A stretch of 64,000 nucleotides of DNA from Ascarosepion bandense (GCA_037127315.1 JBBBDQ010001293.1:2684501-2748500); one strand, 5' to 3'; shown: positions 44,166 to 55,484, numbered from the stretch's first letter. Translations and numbers: made by a program. The notes: a model not told the origin generated them from the sequence alone.

Positions 44166-44368
44166 GCGAAGTCAATGTCTGGATAATTTCATTATTTTTT
44201 ATTCCTCGAGTTACATGTGATATCCTTGTTAGTCGTTGCTCTTTTTGTTTTTTTACAAAAATATTCACCCTGTACAAGGCCAAAGAGTCTTACTCGGTAG
44301 AGAAACACAGAGTAAGATGTGAGGGGCAAAGTTTTTTTTATAATAGTAGAAGTGGTGGTTACATTTAA

Positions 44369-44527
44369 CTATTTGAAGTTTTATTTGTTTAACATTATTT
44401 TTTAATGGATACTTGTATTTGAGTGGAAAATCATATATACAGTTAAACAGTACATTGTAATTTCCATTGGCTTTAATAGTTTGAGTATCCATTATAAATA
44501 ATAATGTTAAACAAATAAAAATTCAAA
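44369..44527. mobile_element. Small foldback element with ~48-bp inverted arms
   Basis: ATTTGAAGTTTTATTTGTTT and AACATTATT.. AATGGATACT at the left pair with AGTATCCATT.. AATAATGTT and AAACAAATAAAAATTCAAAT at the right. No coding. Size and structure are MITE-like; superfamily unknown. Confidence 0.72.
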
Positions 44528-44787
44528 TATGTCGGCTAATGCCAGTTCCGTAAATTTCCGTATAATTCCGTAATTTTGCCTTCGGTTGATTTTGTTTACA
44601 TTCGATACAATCTGAGCAGATATTAATCGTTTGATAGAAGGAATAAGGAGAATATCTATATAAAGTTTAAACTGAATCTTGTCTGCCATGAAATATTTTT
44701 TAGTCTAGTAATAAGACACGTCTGGTCTAAAGACAGCGTTTCTCTGTTGTTGGGAATAAGCAAGTTCGATTTCTGCCGGAAGTGGAA

Positions 44788-44844
<57 letters not shown>

Positions 44845-44940
44845 AAACATTACACTTAAATATGAGTATCCATTCAAAGAAAAATTCAAATATGTCGACG
44901 ATTGCAAGTTACGTTAATTTCCGTAATTTGACTACTTCTA
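44482..44940. repeat. Direct repeat pair of ~80 bp
   Basis: GAGTATCCATT...AAAAATTCAAATATGTCG and an AATTTCCGTAA-rich segment occur at 44482-44590 and again at 44866-44940. A (TA)n array (44793-44841) lies between them. Confidence 0.65.
44793..44841. repeat. (TA)n microsatellite
   Basis: About 24 TA units. Confidence 0.95.
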
Positions 44941-45117
44941 TATGCCAATTTAGTAGCACGCTTAAATTCACGGGGGCGTGGTCACCAAAGAAAAGAGCAG
45001 TTGCCATAAAACTATTTGTAGAAAAGATACAAGAAAACCACGTCACTTATATAAACCGATGCCGCGGAATGACAAAGAGAAAAATAAACTGAATTCATGA
45101 TTTCAAGATCTACAGTG

Positions 45118-45530
45118 TGATGATCCTAAATGAATTAGTTGACTTACCAGGATTTATTACTGGTGAACACAATCTTAGCAACACAATATATACAAATGGC
45201 ACCGTGTTGATAGCAGACACTGATAAAAACATTCAGGAAACCCTAGACAAGTTAGTTACAGAAAGTGGGTAGAAAAAGCTAAACATCAATTTTAAAACGA
45301 CAGAATATGTAATTATGTGTAAGAGTGATAGCCAAAGATGCGAGCAATAATTTGAAAATATCATAATAAAACAATTTAAAAGGAAGTTAATGATTAGAGA
45401 ATTGTAACTACAGGTGACAGAAAAATACATGACAAAATTTTATAGTGTTTTGGTATAACGAAGAAAGCCTTTCAAAAGTTAAGCAAAGTATTAAGAGACA
45501 TAAAGGAATTCTTTCAGCTTTCTTAAAGAT
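45118..45530 (+). mobile_element. Highly decayed RTE fragment
   Basis: Matches the RTE RT region at the DNA level: CCAGGATTTATTACTGGTGA, GTGTTGATAGCAGACACTG and AAACATCAATTTTAAAACGA. Coding is lost; the YADD region reads as a non-catalytic sequence. Confidence 0.7.
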
Positions 45531-45999
45531 GGGATCAAGAATTGAAATGTATGTTAGAGAACGGTCATTCGCCAACATGATGTCTATTTCAAGTAAATAA
45601 ATTAGTTATTTAAGATTTCAGAAGTGTTTTATTCATTTCCTATAAAGTGCGTCATTTCATGTGTGACAACTTAATACTTAGTTATGGGCACCAGAAATTT
45701 TAATTATTCCTTATTTTAAATATAAGTGTAATTTTTGTTGTGATTTTCCTTAAAATTTTCTTCGCTGTCAACATTTTCCATCCATGGTGCATTTTGTATC
45801 ATTTATAGAACTACATATTTTCTGTCTGAAGTCGTTTCTTCATCTACGAGTAATTCCTCCATCATTTATTTCATACACTTAATACACAGATCGCAGTAAT
45901 GCGACAATTTTAAAATCGCTTTATTTTTAAGTAGTCAAAATTGTGCAGTTTTGGGAAAAGATTGGAACATAAAAGTCTCCTTTAGTCTCCCCAAAGCTC
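45531..45999. other. No recognised feature
   Basis: AT-rich. Confidence 0.45.
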
Positions 46000-46122
46000 G
46001 CTCGCTGATTGGTAGATGCCAACCAATCAGATCGTTTGCACGTGAAGAATGATTTTCCCGCGCAGCGATATGGAGCTACTAATCGCCTATTTAAGCAAGA
46101 CTTTTCCTCTTCTCGTCAGTGA
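46000..46122 (+). promoter_or_regulatory. Orphan promoter-like cluster (two CCAAT boxes, E2F-like site, TATA-like box)
   Basis: Inverted CCAAT box ATTGG at 46008-46012 and direct ACCAATCAG at 46022-46030, then TTTTCCCGCGC at 46053-46063 (E2F consensus-like) and CTATTTAAG at 46087-46095 (TATA-like). A TCAGT possible initiator lies near 46116. Order and spacing match cell-cycle or histone-type pol II promoters. It is markedly more GC-rich than its flanks. No histone or other gene follows; only short frames such as one starting at 46217. Confidence 0.35.
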
Positions 46123-46569
46123 GACCATAATTGCTAAACGAATCCACGACAGTTGGAACAACGCGCCAATTATCTCCCTCATACATACATACACACGCAC
46201 ACACACACAAGCCCACATGGGGATGATAATCTTTACACACTCACAAGAAAGTTCTTTCGACATCAATGCTTGACAACAATATTATCACAAGAACAATTAT
46301 CATGAACAGTCATGAAAAATTATTCAGTAAACTTTAAACCAAATAAATTTTCTTTCACTGAACACTTAATTTGCATTCAAAGAGAGGCAACTCTTGACTA
46401 ATTCAACCTTTCTTACTTAAATGCACACTTTGTTTTCACATCGTTGTTTGATTGTACAACTTGTAAATATATATATTTTATGTAAGAAAATATCTGGTTA
46501 TTCTTCTTGCATAAGTTTAATGTGATGATTTTTTATCAAAATTAAATTAATGTGGTGAAGTCCTATCCC
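46123..46569. other. No recognised gene
   Basis: Short (CA)-rich stretch at 46180-46210, then AT-rich sequence. A 74-codon frame (46049-46273) overlaps the promoter-like cluster and has no known domain. Confidence 0.45.
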
Positions 46570-46906
46570 CAGTGACTCTTAGCACACTTTCTATTGTTAC
46601 CCGACCCTAACCCCGCTCTACCATCCGCTTGCTCAAGCCCATCCAGTATGTTACACGTTGTTTTCTCCTGCTATTTTCCCTCTCTGACCTGTGAGTATCA
46701 GATTCACTAAGCCCTCCATCCCCATTGCATGTCCCAAGAACATTAGCTGTCTTTTCCTGATGTTAAATATTAGTCTCCTTTTTGTTTCCATCCTTTCCAA
46801 CACCTCATCATTGCTCCCATGTTCGGTCCATGGAATCCTCAGCATCCTTCTATAGAACCCATTTTCGGTTGCTTCAAGTCCTACTTTCATTTTTGGGGAT
46901 ATTGCC

Positions 46907-47753
46907 ATATTGAAAAAAAGCATGGACCAGATGATTCTCCCGGAGAGTAATATACTACGCCTCCTCGGACTTACCCTGTCCTCAGACCTCAAATGGAACC
47001 ACTATATTGAATCCATAGCAAAATCTACTACTAAGAAGATTGGGTCACTATGTCGATCCAGGATGTTTTTTCCACCTGAATCCATCCTGCATATGTACAA
47101 GTCAACCATCCGTCCGTGCATGGAGTACTGCTGCCATTTATGGTCAGGTGCCCCTGCCGTTCTCCTCAGTGTTCTTGACAAGCTCCAAAGGAGAGTCTGT
47201 AATGTGATAGGTACTGATCTGGCGACTCGACTGCAGCCACTTTCCCATCGTCGAAATGTGGCCTCCCTCTGTCTCTTCTATAAATACTTTCATGGCTTCT
47301 GCTCGGATGAGCTTAAGTCACTGATGCCTCCTCAACAGGTGTTTACCCGTGCAACCAGACTGGCAACTGGGTCCCACCCATTCACAGTCAGGTTAGCCAA
47401 ACGCAGACGACAATTCTACTCCTGCAGCTTCCTCTCTCGCACTTCCCGCCTGTGGAACTCACACCCGTATTCTTGCTTTCCTGACGGCTACGACCTCCAG
47501 AAATTTAAATGCAAAGTTAATACTCACCTACTAACCACTGGACTCTAGCTCTCTCCCCTCCCCTGTATAATCTTCAGTTTCTCTCCGCCCATGTATCTGT
47601 CATTGCACCTGCTTTCTCAGCTTTCTATTGTTCCTTTCTAACTAGCTTGTACTCCTCACTCTTTTCTGGTTAATCTTTCTACATTTATGTAACCCCCTGC
47701 ACATCAGTGACGTTTCTGCTTTGCTCGGGGTGAAATGATTAAAAAAAAAAAAA
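46907..47753 (+). mobile_element. LINE-A 3' copy, younger subfamily, inserted in RTE
   Basis: 5' truncated after the RT domain. It has an intact C-terminal frame, the complete 3' UTR (ACCCCCTGCACATCAGTG, then GCTCGGGGTGAAATGATT) and an A13 tail. It lies antiparallel within an RTE copy. It is very similar to the copies at 33438 and 48429. Confidence 0.9.
46910..47548 (+). pseudogene. LINE-A reverse transcriptase C-terminal domain (open frame)
   Basis: An uninterrupted frame to the native stop. It starts in MDQMILPESNILRLLGLTLS (after RT motif C) and continues LKWNHYIESIAKSTTKKIGS. The tail domain follows (PCMEYCCHLWSGAP, VCNVIGTDLA, SHRRNVASLCLFYKYFHG) to VNTHLLTTGL. The catalytic core is missing through 5' truncation, so it is not functional, but the lack of stops marks a recent insertion. 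Confidence 0.85.
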
Positions 47754-48171
47754 GTTATCACATAGCAATCCAGTCCTTACTTCCTTGTTTCTAGCGAAAT
47801 GTTTCTGTGTTGCAATACTCTACTTAGTTTCTGGAATTCATTCTTGACTATACCAATTTGCCTTCGGATCTCAATGTAGCATTTTCCATCTTCTTTTAGA
47901 ACACTTCCTAGTCATTTAAATTTCTGTTTTTGCTTGAATTTTCTATTTCCGCTTGTAATTGGTATTTTGAGCTCCTTATTTTACTGATGACCATGCGTTC
48001 AGTTTTCTTGTAGTTTATCCTTTCTTTTTGTTTTCTTCAGCTACCCTCTGTAGGAGGTCTTTTAGTTTTTTTCCCTGTTTTTTATCAGCACTGTATTGTC
48101 TGCGTATAGTCTGAAGTAATACAAGAATATTAGCAATTATTCATATTGAAAACTAAATAATAAATCATGGA

Positions 48172-48423
48172 AAACAGTGTGGTAATGGATATAGGAATTG
48201 GTTATGCCCGTGTAATGTATCTAGTGGTGATGAGTTCAATCCTTCAATGAAATAGTGACGCATCAATTCAGCAGTTGTCTTGGGTATGACGATAAACTAA
48301 ACCCGTAAGCAAAGACTTTGGTAAAAATATTCGAGGTTTTGTGGATCACCTCTTAATTACTGTTGTTCCGATATCCATCCTGACTCGGTTGGTAGAACCT
48401 GTTATGGTTCCAGCTATGCACAA
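48172..48423 (+). mobile_element. SINE-C, longest copy
   Basis: tRNA-like head with GTGTGGTAATGGATATAGG (A-box-like) and GATGAGTTCAATCCTTC (B-box-like). The middle part is shared with 10903-11030 and the 3' end GTTCCAGCTATGCACAAATA is shared with 26560-26668. The LINE-A T run follows directly. Confidence 0.68.
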
Positions 48424-48428
48424 ATAGT

Positions 48429-49172
48429 TTTTTTTTTTTTTTAATCATTTCACCCCGAGCAAGGCAGAAACGCCACTGATGTGCAGGGGGTTACATAAAT
48501 GTAAAAAGATTAATTAGAAAAGAGTGAGGAGTACAAACAAGTTAGAAAGGAACAATAGAAAGCTGAGAAAGCAGGTGCAATGACAGATACATAGGCGGAG
48601 AGAAAGTGAAGGTTATACAGGTGAGGGGAGAGAGCTAGAGTCCAGTGGTTAGTAGATGAGTATTAACTTTGCATTTAAATTTCTGGAGGTTGTAGCCGTC
48701 AGGAAAGCAAGAATACGGGAGTGAGTTCCACAGGCGGGAAGTGCGAGAGAGGAAGCTGCAGGAGTAGAATTGTCGTCTGCATTTGGCTAACCTGACTGTG
48801 AATGGGTGGGACCCAGTTGCCAGTCTGGTTGCACGGGTAAACACCTGTTGAGGAGGCATCAGTGACTTAAGCTCATCCGAGCAGAAGCCATGAAAATATT
48901 TATAGAAGAGACAGAGGGAGGCCACATTTCGACGATGGGAAAGTGGCTGCAGTCGAGTCGCCAGATCAGTACCTATCACATTACAGACTCTCCTTTGGAG
49001 CTTGTCAAGAACACAGAAGACAACGGCAGGGGCACCTGACCATAAATGGCAGCAGTACTCCATGCAGGGACGAATGGTTGACTTGTATATATGCAGGATG
49101 GATTCAGGTTGAAAAACATCCTGGATCGACATAGTGACCCAATCTTCTTAGTAGTAGATTTTGCTATGGATT
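48429..49172 (-). mobile_element. LINE-A 3' copy, younger subfamily
   Basis: The minus strand is 5' truncated (starts ATCCATAGCAAAATCTACTA) and has an intact C-terminal frame and full 3' UTR. It ends with GCTCGGGGTGAAATGATT and an A tail (T run 48429-48444). Confidence 0.9.
48635..49132 (-). pseudogene. LINE-A reverse transcriptase C-terminal domain (open frame)
   Basis: A 165-codon open frame identical in layout to the C-terminal block of the 33438 and 46907 copies: QPESILHIYKSTIRPCMEY, LDKLQRRVCNVIG, SHRRNVASLCLFYKY, FTRATRLATGSHPF, VNTHLLTTGL. RT motifs are absent. Confidence 0.85.
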
Positions 49173-49577
49173 AATCCCAAAACAAAAATTATGAAAATAT
49201 AAAAATACATTTTATAGTAAAATACCAGCTATATATGCTTATATAAATAAATGAGCAATAATACATATCCATGGTAAAATTATCAACATGTTTTAGAGAA
49301 AAATGGCCACCCATTCATTTTATATGCAGTTGAAGGTATAATATTACGTTCAAAATATATTTACTTAAAGCCTTCAAATTGTAGTTAAAATATTTATATT
49401 TCGGCAATAAATGACCTATAAATATAAATAAACCACCCAACTACCCACAAAACACTTCTACAGAAAAACCGACAAAAATCACTGTAATCAATTGATGATG
49501 ACCAAAGTGTACTTGGTCAAAATATTGATTGTGTCTATAAAATAAAAGTTGGAAATAATGTAATAATATTCTGGGAT

Positions 49578-49578
<1 letters not shown>
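49173..49578. other. No recognised feature
   Basis: AT-rich. Confidence 0.45.

Positions 49579-49610
<32 letters not shown>
49579..49610. repeat. (TA)n microsatellite
   Basis: TA array. Confidence 0.95.
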
Positions 49611-49614
<4 letters not shown>

Positions 49615-50446
49615 TTGGATAATTTAACTCACTTGTAGAGGGACGAGGATGTACACTGAGGGGAAAATATTGCTTAGAACTGCAAGGTATAAGAAGTTGT
49701 GCAAAGCCTTGATCGTTCACGTTATGAAGAAACAAGAGATGAAAATAAGAAATGAACAGATGATGTTAGCAAATCCTCGACGAATCTGTTGAAATGCTAC
49801 CCCAGTAATTACAAACTCCATTTTTTAATTAGCTCAACAGCTACTTTCTTTGTTTCTAGCAAAATTACCCCCCAACACACACACAGAAAGTAAAGTCTGG
49901 GTAGATTTATTACATAGATCAGGCTATCAAGACCTGAGACCAGTAGGAATAATGTAATCTAATTATGCAGGCAACAAACGAGTAAGGGCAGTGTTTGTGA
50001 GGGTCGGATTTGTATGAGTCTGCCGTCAGTCCAATGTGAGTGGTTTTGATATATCGGATTCTGTTATGTACTTGTCTATTTCCCCTGTGACTGACTGATC
50101 ATTAACTCGGTCTGGGGTCGTGATTGGTTGATCAGAGTCATAGCATCGACAGCCACAAGCAGACAATGGTGGTAGCGTTGTATCGGGTTAATGCTGATGT
50201 TGATTAACATGACAATGTCAGGGATTGCTTGGTACAAAGAAAGAAAGAAAGTAAGAAAGAAAGCACGAAAAAAGAAAGAAAGAAGAATGACAGAGGAATG
50301 ATTAGGCTGAGAGAAAAAAGGAAAGACAAAAGAAAAACTTGAGGAGGAATATGAAGAAACCCAACAAACAAAGGAAAGGAAGAAAGACAAGCGTATGACA
50401 AATAAGAAAAAGACTAAAAGAAAACACATGAACACATACATACAAT
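49611..50446. other. No recognised gene; (GAAA)n-rich stretch
   Basis: A GAAA/AAAG polypurine stretch at about 50235-50420 causes long low-complexity minus frames. The rest is unassigned. Confidence 0.5.
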
Positions 50447-50466
50447 CACAACACACACACACACAC

Positions 50467-50530
<64 letters not shown>
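50447..50530. repeat. (CA)n-(TA)n microsatellite
   Basis: CA passing into a long TA array. Confidence 0.95.
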
Positions 50531-50639
50531 AAACTAAAGTCCTAAACGAAGAATTATCGGACATATGTTTATAGGAATTTTTTCCCTATTTTGAGCTACC
50601 CAACCCCAAAGTATATACATGTATTCTGATACACCCTTA

Positions 50640-51004
50640 ATATAGAGTACTCTGTAAAAGTATTAGAACAAGAACTATTTTGTCTTTTATGGGGCATATT
50701 GACAGAAAATAAATAATTTGATTAAAGTAATTTTATTTTCTTTACTCAACAAATTCTTTAACAAGAAAAAATACTTGTTACAAAATAAATTTAATATTTC
50801 GTACAATAGCCTTTTGCTTTGATCACAGCCTTTATTCTATCAGACATTGACATCACAAGCTTGGTATCTACTGCTAAGCAGCTTGTATTTGTTCCCAAAG
50901 TGTGTCTTGCAAAGTAACATTAGATTTATCAATTTTGCTATCCAAAATATCCCATAGATGTCAATAAGGTTGAGATCAGGGCTCTTGCTATTCTCCTCGA
51001 GGTT
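50640..51004 (-). mobile_element. Second Tc1-family transposon remnant (C-terminal end)
   Basis: The minus frame reads ENSKSPDLNLIDIYGIFW (the SPDLNPIE-type segment with the third acidic residue as Asp), and KGCDQSKRLLYEI after one stop. This is the usual end of Tc1 transposases, followed by a terminal region near 50640. Its ends differ from the 5481 element. The 5' part is replaced by a LINE-A junction at 51005. Confidence 0.68.
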
Positions 51005-51475
51005 CACGATGAAATTCAAAACAGAATGCGCAATGTGCACATTCCTGACTTGGCATTTAGTCACTTTTTCACTGCCTGACATGGTTTCTATTTATATTTT
51101 CTACAAATATTTCAATGGCAACTGTTCTGAAAAGCTTTTCATCTGGTGCCACGACCACAAGAATTTACCCGTGCTATTAGATTGGCATCTAGTTCCCACC
51201 CTTTTACCCTTGAAATAGTCAAATGAGTCTACCAATCCGACTGCAATAGTTTCTTTCTTGTACTTCCCCCCTGTGGAGCTCCACCGCGTTTACTTGCTTC
51301 CCTGATAGGGACAGGCTCCAAAAATTAAGATGCAATGTCAGTATCTATCTTCTATCTTTCTGAATCTCGTTCATCTTTTATCCTTTCTTCAATAACATTT
51401 GTACCCAGTCTATATTCTCACTGTAAACCACTACGTATTAGTAGCGGCCCCGCCTTGCTTGGGGTAAAATGATTG
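51005..51475 (+). mobile_element. LINE-A 3' fragment, diverged
   Basis: From MRNVHIPDLAF-like coding to the 3' terminus GCCTTGCTTGGGGTAAAATG. Heavily substituted; frames are broken. Confidence 0.75.
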
Positions 51476-51478
51476 ACA

Positions 51479-51640
51479 GATGGAAACAGCGCATATCCTA
51501 CATGACAAGCGAATGTATGGTTTGCAGGATTTGGAAAAAAATGACTAAAAGGCACAATTTATTAAAAGTTATGAAGGACAGAAAATTGTGAAGTGCCAAA
51601 ACCGCCTACATCTTAAATGGACACGGCATGTAGACAAAGA
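51479..51640 (+). mobile_element. RTE 3'-end fragment
   Basis: ACCGCCTACATCTTAAATGG then ACACGGCATGTAGAC corresponds to the RTE terminus. The upstream part matches the ORF end at DNA level. Confidence 0.6.
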
Positions 51641-51762
51641 AGAATTTTAGTCAGTGTTTGAGAAAATAAGGAATATTTTTTAGAAACAAAGAAAAGAGTA
51701 CTTAATTTTGAAGGATATTAGAATCCCAAACTAAGCAGTATTGAAAAGAGGGAGTCTCTAGT

Positions 51763-51945
51763 TATACATTCGTCGTTATCGGCGAAGAAACTAAAATTGG
51801 TGTCGCGAGTCCAAATTCTAGTCGAATTAACTACGTCCACTTACGCAAAGAAAGGTAGGACTCCACCCCTTGTCTGTCAGTTATGGCTGAATAGCAGATC
51901 AGATAAGGATCTCTTGTCTTGGTTTATAGCCATTTTAGAAGAATC
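51763..51945 (+). mobile_element. Decayed SINE-A
   Basis: Head TTCGTCGTTATCGGCG, GTCCAAATTCTAGTCGAATT and the body CACTTACGCAAAGAAAGG to GGCTGAATAGCAGATCAG. Both pol III boxes are degraded. Confidence 0.6.
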
Positions 51946-52272
51946 ACAATTCTGAATTCAAACGAGTTATATGCTGTGGTTCTCAGTCCATCCATAAAAA
52001 ACACCCAACATGTCACGTATGCCCAAACAACATAACCTAGCTTGAAGCTGTCGACCTATTCTCCACAAAATAACCAAATGACACGAAGCAGCAGAATAAT
52101 GAGGGGAATATATTTTAGAGTTTAAGCAGCTGAGCAATGCATTTTTCATTAAACAATTTTTGACGGATTATCGTTGTACGTCGTTTTATATTCATCTCTA
52201 CTCATTTCCCAAAATATGACAAAGTGTCCATGAAGCAGAAATCCTATGAAGTAAATGATTCATTTTTGTCTT
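51946..52272. other. No recognised feature
   Basis: Unassigned. Confidence 0.45.
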
Positions 52273-52550
52273 TTTTTAATCATTTAACCCTAAGCAAGGC
52301 GGGACCGCCACTAGTGCGCAGGGGGTTACAGTGAGAGAAAACAATGGGCACAGGGGGTATTGATGAAAAAATGAAAAATAAACAAGATATCAGGGAAGCA
52401 AGAAAATTGAAGAGAGTTCCCTAGGCGAGTAGTGCGATAAAAAAAATGGTAGCATAAAAGTGTCGAATACATTTAACTTTTTCATTTGTAAACTTGTGAG
52501 ACCGATATACCAATCTAGTAACACGCTTCAATTTACTTGGTTAGACTGAG
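52273..52550 (-). mobile_element. LINE-A 3' fragment, internally deleted
   Basis: The minus-strand terminus CCCTAAGCAAGGCGGGACC and short UTR join to ORF-end sequence (GGAAGCAAGAAAATTGAAGA). A (CTAT)n array follows at 52561. Confidence 0.75.
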
Positions 52551-52560
52551 AACTCTCACA

Positions 52561-52562
52561 AG

Positions 52563-52641
<79 letters not shown>
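52561..52641. repeat. (CTAT)n microsatellite
   Basis: About 20 perfect CTAT units. Confidence 0.95.
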
Positions 52642-52642
<1 letters not shown>

Positions 52643-53100
52643 ATTGTGTGTATGTTTGTATGCTGAGAGAAAGAAAGAGAGAGTACTTATCCCTTCTTAT
52701 GAATCTATTATTTATGGCCGCAGTGCAACACAAATATTGTAACTGGTGATCTGTTTTGCTATGTACTCCACTGATTTATAAATATCCAGTGTGTATGGAA
52801 AGGGTTTCACATTAGTCACCGTTTATGAAATAGCGGGTAGATGATCTCATTCGGGAATTCAGGTTTGATCATCTCGTGTGCAAGGCAATCCCCTACAGCT
52901 TGCGCTCACCGGAACAGCGATTTATTATGGACAAAACAGAACAAATAAATATGTTCAGATGTATGTATGAAAGAAAGAAAGAACAAAATACTTGGAGGCT
53001 ATCAGTGTGTGCATGCAGAATAATTTCCCTTTTTGTTAGCAATCCGAGAAGCATTACTCTCTTAGCCCCGGGAGATAGAAATGAAATCGGAGATTTCAAA
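52642..53100. other. No recognised gene
   Basis: A 101-codon frame (52876-53181, +) runs into a TA array and has no known domain. Confidence 0.45.

Positions 53101-53154
<54 letters not shown>
53101..53154. repeat. (TA)n microsatellite
   Basis: About 27 TA units. Confidence 0.95.
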
Positions 53155-53156
<2 letters not shown>

Positions 53157-53396
53157 TCTGGTGAAGTTTATACAAAAATGAAGCATATTTGATTGACAAA
53201 CGTTTCCGATTTGTTCTTCATCCTACCAAATATATATATGTTTAATGCGAAGAATTTGTCACTTTAACTGAGTTACAATAAAAACCTGCTTGCCAAAGTT
53301 GCTTTTATTAGCAAAATTACTGAAAAAAAAAACAACAATCTTGGGGTTGAACCTTATCACAACTCAACACTATCCTCTCCATAATAATAAAGACCG

Positions 53397-53397
<1 letters not shown>
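53155..53397. other. No recognised feature
   Basis: AT-rich. Confidence 0.45.
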
Positions 53398-53441
<44 letters not shown>

Positions 53442-53477
53442 GAAATTATAACATGAATAACATGTTCATGTTATAAT
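53398..53477. repeat. (TA)n followed by a hairpin
   Basis: TA array (53398-53438), then AAATTATAACATGAA, a short loop region around TAACA, and TGTTCATGTTATAATTT: inverted arms of about 15 bp. Confidence 0.85.
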
Positions 53478-53589
53478 TTTTAAATAAATATTATGAGCTC
53501 TACCTTGTATTAAGCACTTTTTAAGCACAGTATTTCTTTGGATACGGAATATTATTCCATCCATACGTAACCTATATATATATTTCTCC

Positions 53590-53765
53590 ATCGACCCTCA
53601 GGGGGTGTGAGGCATTAGCGAGGTAGCATCGGCTCAGTTCATTGCATTGACAATAGCAAAGCAGCTTCGGTTCAGTTCATTCTCTTTACTACCAGTTATT
53701 AAACTTTACTACCAGCTACTAAAATTTAGTACCAGTCATTTTTACAAAAATTATCATAAAGACAA
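53590..53765 (+). repeat. rep-H interspersed repeat
   Basis: Contains CAGTTCATTCTCTTTACTAC and three successive TACTACCAG(T/C)-type short repeats. It matches 2604-2735 in inverse orientation. Confidence 0.65.
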
Positions 53766-54010
53766 AAAATTGTAAACATTTTTCTTTGTGAATATTTTTT
53801 CTTATATTTGTAAGATTTTACTTTTTAATTTTTAATTATTATTTTTAACTTTTAAAATTTTTGGTGACTGCTAATTATCTGTGACTGTAATTATATTATA
53901 CGGTATCGACCCGTTTCCCTTCATTTATTTTACAATTTTATTTTTATTTCTTTTTTCTTTAGTTTGGTCATTTTTAGTTTTGTGTTATTATTGTGCGTAT
54001 ATTATTGTCT
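53766..54010. other. No recognised feature
   Basis: Very AT-rich. Confidence 0.45.
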
Positions 54011-54125
54011 TCATATATGGCTTCTTATAATGATATGATCTCTTATAATTATATGATCTCTTATAAGGCCTCTTATAATTATATGGCCTCTTATAATTAT
54101 ATGGCCTCTTATAATTATATATTTG
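54011..54125. repeat. 18-bp minisatellite (TATAATTATATGGCCTCT)
   Basis: About six units of 18 bp with one shortened unit. In-frame translation gives a repeated SYNYMA peptide within the frame 53993-54346. With no homology or other gene signal this frame is treated as a by-product of the repeat. Confidence 0.9.
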
Positions 54126-54764
54126 TGCGCGTTTATTTTATGTACCATTATATGTATTCTTTTGTTTGTTCTTGCATATTTGTTTTCCTTAAACATTGTT
54201 TGTGTATGTGTGATTTAGTATATGTGCTCTTTAGTTTTGTGACATTTCCGGTATCTGTTACTTCACTGTTTAATTGTATGCAGCTCTACCCTTCATCTAA
54301 CCTTATTTCCTTTCTGGGAATTTGTTTTTTTAATATACTGAGATAAATGTAACATTTAATTATTCGGGTTTGAAGAATGAGTTTGTAATTTTTACAACTA
54401 CCGAAATAAATTCCGGATTTATAAACGTTTAATTAAGTGTTGACTTTTTATACTAATTAAATAAATTTTTGGGGAATTTAGATCCACCTTTCCATTTTTA
54501 CGGGTATGTCATTATATATATATATATATAAGCGAAGAGTATCATCATGACGGTTTCCTCCTGAAACTTCGATGTCGGCATGAACCTGCTCTGATAGCGT
54601 GACAAACTCTTTGTGTTTATTAACGCTCTATCTCCACCTCGAGCACTTTACAATAAAACATCTGCTTGCCAATATAGATTTTATCAGTAAAACAACTGAT
54701 AAATCAACAAAGGTAGTTATAAACAAGTCATATATATATGTCATCTACATACGCTGCATCAAAG
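54126..54764. other. No recognised gene
   Basis: AT-rich. Small TA array at 54513-54530. Confidence 0.45.
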
Positions 54765-54830
54765 CTCATCAGTGGGTCTAGACACATCCACTTGCTTCTG
54801 GCCGGGATTAAAACTCGATCTATTATCAAC
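54765..54830 (-). mobile_element. SINE-D fragment
   Basis: AAGCTCATCAGTGGGTCTAG and GGCCGGGATTAAAACTCGA match the inverted tail and B-box region of SINE-D. Confidence 0.5.
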
Positions 54831-55199
54831 ATATAATTAAGAGTTATATAATTATTCCAGATTTTATTTTGTTGCAGTGGTGTGAATAAAAGTGGATGAG
54901 AGCATTCTTATTTTTATATTTTCTGCAAAATTTCAACTGAAGGCCGTTATTAATTCTATGTAGCATGTTATCTTGAAAGGGTAAAATATTGTTAAACTCA
55001 GTACTGAAATCTATTATTGGTTCCAGGTCGTCACATTTTTTTGAGTTTAAGTTCAGCAATTTTTACCTTTCGAACATTTTGGCCAACGTAGTTGATTGTT
55101 TTATATTTGCTCCGTAAAACATCTAAGATCTAAGATGGTTGCTAGATTACGTCGCAGAAATCAAATCACACGTGTGAAACGCGATTAAAAAAATGAGCC
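54831..55199. other. No recognised feature
   Basis: AT-rich. Confidence 0.45.
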
Positions 55200-55335
55200 T
55201 TTATATTTAATTTTTATTCCGACGTTTGAAAATTCATTTGCTCAACAAAAGAATGTGTAAATCGCAACACGCTGCATTAATCATCTAATTAAAAATGTTC
55301 TGAGTTGCACGGGCAACGCCGGGCTATGATGCTAG
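55200..55335 (+). mobile_element. Helitron 3' end fragment
   Basis: GCACGGGCAACGCCGGGC (hairpin-forming) followed by TATGATGCTAG ending at 55335 is a Helitron 3' terminus (hairpin then CTAG). The left limit is uncertain. It resembles but is not the same as the 18944/62970 family. Confidence 0.6.
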
Positions 55336-55484
55336 CAAAAAATAAAATAATAAAGTCGGTACATCAAATAGATCAGGGTTGGGCAATTAATTTGGCCCGT
55401 GAACCAAACTTAGTAGGTCCTCGTTTAGCGGAGGGACGTACCTTCTAAAACTGTTCATATTCATTCTTTTTCTTTCGTGTTTCA

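Larger units (their letters stand above)
46570..48130 (-). mobile_element. RTE copy interrupted by LINE-A
   Basis: The minus strand matches RTE from 48130 (RT region with a degenerated catalytic segment) to 47756. It resumes at 46906 and runs to the C-terminal part near 46570, including the KRQLMFLGHAMGMEG block. About 40 bp of expected RTE sequence is missing at the LINE-A junction. Confidence 0.8.

Noticed and set aside
46600..46620. CCCGACCCTAACCCC as telomere-like repeat.
   Set aside because: It lies in RTE-derived sequence; not repeated.
46907..47753. Target duplication for the LINE-A insertion in RTE.
   Set aside because: No matching flanks were found; RTE sequence appears to be missing at the junction instead.
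50076..50564. 162-codon minus frame.
   Set aside because: Composed of TA, CA and polypurine repeat translation.
53993..54346. Repetitive SYNYMA protein as a secreted or structural gene.
   Set aside because: The repeat is an 18-bp minisatellite; no signal, homology or expression evidence.
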